A stretch of 64,000 nucleotides of DNA from Kineothrix alysoides (GTDB lineage Bacteria > Bacillota > Clostridia > Lachnospirales > Lachnospiraceae), in the NCBI RefSeq assembly GCF_000732725.1, contig NZ_JPNB01000001.1, positions 1 to 64,000 on the forward strand. Direction: 5' to 3'. Of this stretch, positions 60,174 to 64,000 are shown one piece after another; the first letter of the stretch is position 1, and each line of letters begins with the position of its first letter. Position numbers and translations under genes: made by a program. The notes under the pieces are model-generated. The model was not told the DNA's origin. It saw only the letters and a program-made list of their open reading frames with translations, and searched no databases.

Positions 60174-60481
60174 TTTATCATCAGTTATCCTTTCAGATTG
60201 TAGAATTACAGCTTTTATAATCAGTTTATCTGGAAGGAGATTTGGGAAAAAGTATATAAATTTTAAATAGGTATCTGTTTTTTAGTTATATGCGCTATTC
60301 TCTGATTTTATTGATACCTGACTGAAATAATAGGGCTGTTTTGCGTTTCTTATAATTTTTTTTTTGGAAATACTTCTATTTTTGTCTTCTTGTGTGGTGT
60401 GATAATGTATGGTAATATTGTAAATATTGCAGCTCAATCTGTAGCAGAGAAAGCCGGCACCGTGCGGAGGAAACACTACAT
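60174..60481. other. Divergent intergenic region between chemoreceptor and EAL genes
   Basis: AT-rich spacer with a possible plus-strand promoter TTGTGT-17-TAATAT (60390-60395 and 60413-60418), 64 bp before the EAL gene. Near 60440-60470 a GC-rich stretch contains AAAGCC, but I could not assemble a c-di-GMP riboswitch. Nothing else is recognised. Confidence 0.45.
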
Positions 60482-62707
60482 ATGAAAAAGTTTACGAAAA
60501 TTTGGAAAAGGCTGTTTACAGGCATATTCCTTTGCAGTGTTTTGTTCGGTATCTTATTGTTTTATGTAAATATACTGGAAAAAGAGTTAAACGATGAAAT
60601 TATAGATGTTTTGAAGGAAACCTCCGAGCAGAGCGTGGTTATACTGAATAAGGAGGTAGAGGGAGAATTCATTCTGTTAGAAGAGGTGTCCGACAGGCTC
60701 TCGGTAAAGAGCGGCTTCGATCCAGAAGCGGCGGTCATGGAGCTTGATAAGGTGGTTAAGCGCTATCCCGTAAAGAGGATGGGAATCGTTATGCCTGATG
60801 GACAAGCTTATACTACGGATAAAAAGAAGCTGAATCTGGGCGACAGAGATTTTTTTAAAGACAGCATACAGGGAAAAAGGGGAATATCGGGAAGGCTTCA
60901 GGATAAGGACAACGGAGAGGATATCGTCGTATTCAGCATGCCGATTTATGAGGACGAAAGTGTATGTGCGGTTGTTTTTACTACGCATAGAATTGCGGAG
61001 ATACAGAATCTGTTCACTGTGTCTATTTTTAATGGAGAAGGATATTCCTATATCATAGAAGAGGGTGGCGATATTGTAATGAACACCTCGAATTCTACAG
61101 GATTTAGGGGATACAACAATATATATGAGGCGTTAAGTACGGTCTCCGATACCAATGAGGAAGCCGTAAATAAGATGCACATGGATCTGGATAACGAACA
61201 GAGCGGATATATCTGGTTCCATAATAAGATAGATAAATATATGTATTATTCGCCTCTTCAGATTAAGAACTGGTATGTTCTGAACGTGGTTCCGGCCGAT
61301 GTAATGGATTCCACCAGAGATTTTATCATGTTTCTTACGTATGCGCTTTGCGGGGTGATGGGGGCCACCTTCGCCTTCTTTATATTATACATCATAAAGA
61401 CGGAGCAGAAGAAGAAAAAGGAACTGTCCAATATTTTGTATGTAGACAACGTGACCGGCGGATATTCCTTCGCGCGCTTCAGTGCAGAAGTCAAGATCCG
61501 ATTGAAGGAGACGAATGCCAATGCGGCGTATATCGTAATGGATGTGGAGCAGTTCAAGATAATCAACGAATTATTCGGTTATGAGGAAGGGAATGATACC
61601 TTGCGTTACATATGGCAGATGTGCAAAAAGTACAGCAAGGAAAAAGAGATTTATGCGAGGCGCATAGCTGACAAGTTCGTGGTGCTTTGGTACTTTGACA
61701 GCAGAGAAGAACTGGATGGGCGTATTAAGAATTTTTTGGAGGCTTTGCAGAAGAACCGCCCCGAGACAATAGACGGTTATATATTGAAGGTTTCCTTCGG
61801 CATTTATATTGTGAAGGACAAGACAGAGGATTCCCAGCACATGATGAACTATGCGACCATGGCTCACTCTTCCATAAAAGGGCAGGACGATGTGCAGTAC
61901 GCTTTTTACGATGATGATTTCAGGCAAAGGATGCTGCAGGAGAAGCTGTTGGAGGATCAGATGAAGCTTGCCCTGCAGCATGAGGAATTTATCGTCTATT
62001 ACCAGCCTAAGTATGGTGTGACGACAGAGAATCTGGTAGGTGCGGAGGCCTTAGTCCGGTGGAGGAAGGCAGACGGTTCTACCGTTATGCCGGGCAAATT
62101 CATACCCCTGGCCGAAAAGAACGGTTTTATCAGCTATTTGGATAAATATATATTTGCAGAGGTATGTAAAAAACAAAAGGAATGGTTGGAGGCAGGAAAA
62201 CAAGTAGTTCCCATTTCCGTTAACCTTTCCAGAAGGCATCTGTACAATGACAGCTTCATCGAGGAATACGCACAGATGGTGGAGGAGGCAAAGGTACCGG
62301 CGAAATATATGCAGCTTGAGCTGACGGAAAGCGCTATTTTCGAAAATCAGGAAGCGTTATGCCAGATTATCGACAGACTGCACTCCATGGGCTTCAGCAT
62401 ACTGATGGACGATTTCGGAACGGGCTATTCCTCTCTGATGATGCTCAAATCCATTCCTATCGATGTTCTGAAGCTGGATAAGAGCTTTGTGGATGATTTC
62501 GACGACCCTAAGGGGCAGAAGATCATCACCAGCGTTATCGAACTGGCGCAGGCTCTCCATATGGAAGTAACGGCGGAGGGAGTAGAGACTAAGGAGCAGT
62601 ACGAATTCCTTAGGAAGCTGGGCTGTAACACGATTCAGGGGTTTTATTTCGCTAAGCCGATGCCGGAAGAAGAGTTTGAGAGGTTATTAATAGAGGGGAT
62701 AGGGTAG
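60482..62707 (+). CDS. Membrane c-di-GMP phosphodiesterase: Cache, degenerate GGDEF, EAL
   Basis: A 741-residue signalling protein. One helix, an outside Cache-type sensor (about 35-275, with YTTDKKKLNLGDRDFFKDS), a second helix (ALCGVMGATFAFFILYII), then a GGDEF domain whose signature has become RIADKF, so it cannot make c-di-GMP. The EAL domain keeps all key sites: GAEALVRW, SVNLSRRHL, LELTESAIF, DDFGTGYSSL, KLDKSFVDD and GVETKEQ. It should hydrolyse c-di-GMP, possibly tuned by GTP on the dead GGDEF. GGAGG precedes the start. Lowering c-di-GMP fits with motility genes nearby. Confidence 0.92.
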   Translation: MKKFTKIWKRLFTGIFLCSVLFGILLFYVNILEKELNDEIIDVLKETSEQSVVILNKEVEGEFILLEEVSDRLSVKSGFDPEAAVMELDKVVKRYPVKRMGIVMPDGQAYTTDKKKLNLGDRDFFKDSIQGKRGISGRLQDKDNGEDIVVFSMPIYEDESVCAVVFTTHRIAEIQNLFTVSIFNGEGYSYIIEEGGDIVMNTSNSTGFRGYNNIYEALSTVSDTNEEAVNKMHMDLDNEQSGYIWFHNKIDKYMYYSPLQIKNWYVLNVVPADVMDSTRDFIMFLTYALCGVMGATFAFFILYIIKTEQKKKKELSNILYVDNVTGGYSFARFSAEVKIRLKETNANAAYIVMDVEQFKIINELFGYEEGNDTLRYIWQMCKKYSKEKEIYARRIADKFVVLWYFDSREELDGRIKNFLEALQKNRPETIDGYILKVSFGIYIVKDKTEDSQHMMNYATMAHSSIKGQDDVQYAFYDDDFRQRMLQEKLLEDQMKLALQHEEFIVYYQPKYGVTTENLVGAEALVRWRKADGSTVMPGKFIPLAEKNGFISYLDKYIFAEVCKKQKEWLEAGKQVVPISVNLSRRHLYNDSFIEEYAQMVEEAKVPAKYMQLELTESAIFENQEALCQIIDRLHSMGFSILMDDFGTGYSSLMMLKSIPIDVLKLDKSFVDDFDDPKGQKIITSVIELAQALHMEVTAEGVETKEQYEFLRKLGCNTIQGFYFAKPMPEEEFERLLIEGIG

Positions 62708-62711
62708 AGGG

Positions 62712-63833
62712 ATGGAGAAGAAGAGGGAAAATGATGCGTTTCGTATCTTTTCTGCGATAGGAATCATCTTGATCGTGGCGGGGCACGCGGACTTTCATAT
62801 ATTCGATTTGGGAGGACTGTTCCCGTACTATTCCTTCCATGTAGCAGTATTTCTGTTTATTTCCGGCTACTTTTATGATGAAAATGACGAAGTGCATATC
62901 GGAGCATATATAAGGCGGAAGGCCCTGCGGCTGCTTGTGCCTTATTTTTTGTGGAATCTTTTTTACGGCGGTCTGGCAGCGGTGCTTAAGCATTTCGGCT
63001 TTATTATCGGAGACGGAATCACCTTTAAGACGCTTTTTCTCGATCCGTTTCTGACCGGACATCAGTTCGGCTATAATTTTCCGGCATGGTTCGTTCCTTC
63101 ACTGTTTCTCGTGGAGGTCATCAACGTCTGTATGCGCAGGGTTCTTACTGCAATACGCCTTAACAAGGAATATTTGATTATGGCCGCTGTTCTTCTGGCA
63201 GGAATACTGACGGTATGGTTTGCCATCGGCGGGCATGTCTGGGGATATTATAAATTTCCGGGAAGAATTCTCTTCATGCTTCCTGCTTTCGAGCTGGGGC
63301 AGTTGTATAAGAAAAAACTGGAACGAAAGGATACGCTGTCAAATGGTATTTACTTTTCCATTTTACTTGTTATACAGCTCATTGTGGTGTTCTCCTGCGC
63401 GGGATTGGCCTACAGCACAGTATGGTGTGCGAGCTTCGCGAACGGGCCTGTCATTCCCTTTGTGACGATGGCTACGGGGATTGCGTTCTGGCTGCGGGTA
63501 TCGAAGATGTTGTCGCCTCTGCTGCCGGGGATGAAGGGTACCCGGCAAATCGGGACGAATACTTATGGGATTATGATGCACCATGTTCCGGCATTCTTTC
63601 TGGTGAAGGGGACATTCTTCGCGCTATCCGTTTTTACTCCGTGGTGTGCGGATTTTGATAAGCCAGCATTTTTAACGGATGTTAATTACATTTATTTATT
63701 GAACGGCATGGATGTGAGCAAATGGATTTACATTGCGGCGGGAGTTGTGATACCGCTAGCGATTGGTAAGATGTCTAAGGCAGGATACGGCGCTTTGACA
63801 GAAGGATTAGGCAGACTTCGAAGACAGGCTTAA
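62712..63833 (+). CDS. Acyltransferase family 3 membrane protein
   Basis: A 373-residue protein with about ten membrane helices. It starts RENDAFRIFSAIGIILIVAGHADF, where the histidine is the catalytic one of the family, followed by FHVAVFLFISGYFYD and LLVPYFLWNLFYGG. Such enzymes add acetyl or succinyl groups to surface polysaccharides. It starts four bases after the EAL stop and is likely cotranscribed with it. It could modify the polymer made by the cluster at the other end of the window, but distance makes that only a possibility. Confidence 0.87.
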   Translation: MEKKRENDAFRIFSAIGIILIVAGHADFHIFDLGGLFPYYSFHVAVFLFISGYFYDENDEVHIGAYIRRKALRLLVPYFLWNLFYGGLAAVLKHFGFIIGDGITFKTLFLDPFLTGHQFGYNFPAWFVPSLFLVEVINVCMRRVLTAIRLNKEYLIMAAVLLAGILTVWFAIGGHVWGYYKFPGRILFMLPAFELGQLYKKKLERKDTLSNGIYFSILLVIQLIVVFSCAGLAYSTVWCASFANGPVIPFVTMATGIAFWLRVSKMLSPLLPGMKGTRQIGTNTYGIMMHHVPAFFLVKGTFFALSVFTPWCADFDKPAFLTDVNYIYLLNGMDVSKWIYIAAGVVIPLAIGKMSKAGYGALTEGLGRLRRQA

Positions 63834-63894
63834 TAGAGCTTGAAGAAGGCGGTGCTGCATTTTAGAAAGATTTTTTGGTCATTGCAGGAGGAAG

Positions 63895-64000
63895 ATGGAA
63901 ATAAAGTTAGAGAGTAAGGGCTCGTTGTGTATGGCACTGGTGGCAGATACCGTCCGCAGATGCTGCTGTTTTCGAAAGGCTCTCTTCGGGATACGATATG
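63895..64000 (+). other. Possible start of a gene cut by the window edge
   Basis: An open frame starts at ATG 63895 with AGGAGG only three bases before it, and runs off the edge. An overlapping frame from GTG 63929 is also open. Neither short peptide matches a family I know, so this is only a candidate. Confidence 0.25.

Noticed and set aside
60420-60480. c-di-GMP riboswitch before the EAL gene
   Set aside because: Only AAAGCC-like pieces are present; the two conserved helices and the tetraloop region cannot be built.

Overview
The window looks like a chromosomal segment from a low-GC Gram-positive bacterium of the Clostridia, most likely Lachnospiraceae. The evidence is strong AGGAGG-type ribosome binding sites, a rhamnan-type cluster of family-2 glycosyltransferases with an LCP ligase, a clostridial Rrf2 regulator next to cysK and metNIQ, a long ClpX variant with an acidic N-terminus, a small OadG-like subunit, a PdaB-like deacetylase, an [FeFe] hydrogenase and a flagellin. 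No rRNA, tRNA, CRISPR array or prophage was seen.

Region 1 (1-17355) is a cell-surface polysaccharide locus. It holds the end of an ABC polysaccharide permease (Wzm), its ATPase with a C-terminal cargo-binding domain (Wzt), a methyltransferase-kinase fusion resembling the O-antigen chain terminator WbdD, five GT2 glycosyltransferases, a phosphohexomutase, a polyprenyl-phosphate sugar transferase and an LCP ligase. The first 2.3 kb carries at least five single-base frameshifts, four of them in short homopolymers, which looks more like sequencing error than decay. A 338-bp imperfect palindrome and a purine-rich repeat tract split the cluster.

Region 2 (17458-26989) is envelope proteolysis and export: HtrA, then a terminator-bounded operon of ClpX variant, Csp-like subtilase and signal peptidase II, then two overlapping ABC exporter subunits. 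Region 3 (27115-36726) holds an SPFH/RHH pair with a striking tandem operator, an atypical carbamate kinase, cysK, metNIQ, a HAD phosphatase, an Rrf2 regulator and ptsI.

Region 4 (36922-48210) has a MATE exporter, an AraC-controlled MFS-PHP-GH2 sugar operon, a 54-codon unannotated gene, an IS1182-family element inserted into a terminator hairpin that is now duplicated, and a CNNM-oadB-small OadG operon. Region 5 (48793-64000) holds a chemoreceptor, PepT, a flagellin with a large central insert, a two-gene [FeFe] hydrogenase module with a NuoF/GltD-like fusion partner, a PdaB-like deacetylase, a second chemoreceptor, an EAL phosphodiesterase and an acyltransferase.

Several dispersed palindromic repeats (82-bp, 59-bp and 65-bp families) lie in the intergenic regions. 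The most interesting candidates for new biology are the Wzt/WbdD-like coupling in a Gram-positive, the SPFH-RHH operon with its helically phased operator, the ClpX variant without an RKH loop linked to a subtilase, and the hydrogenase partner fusion.
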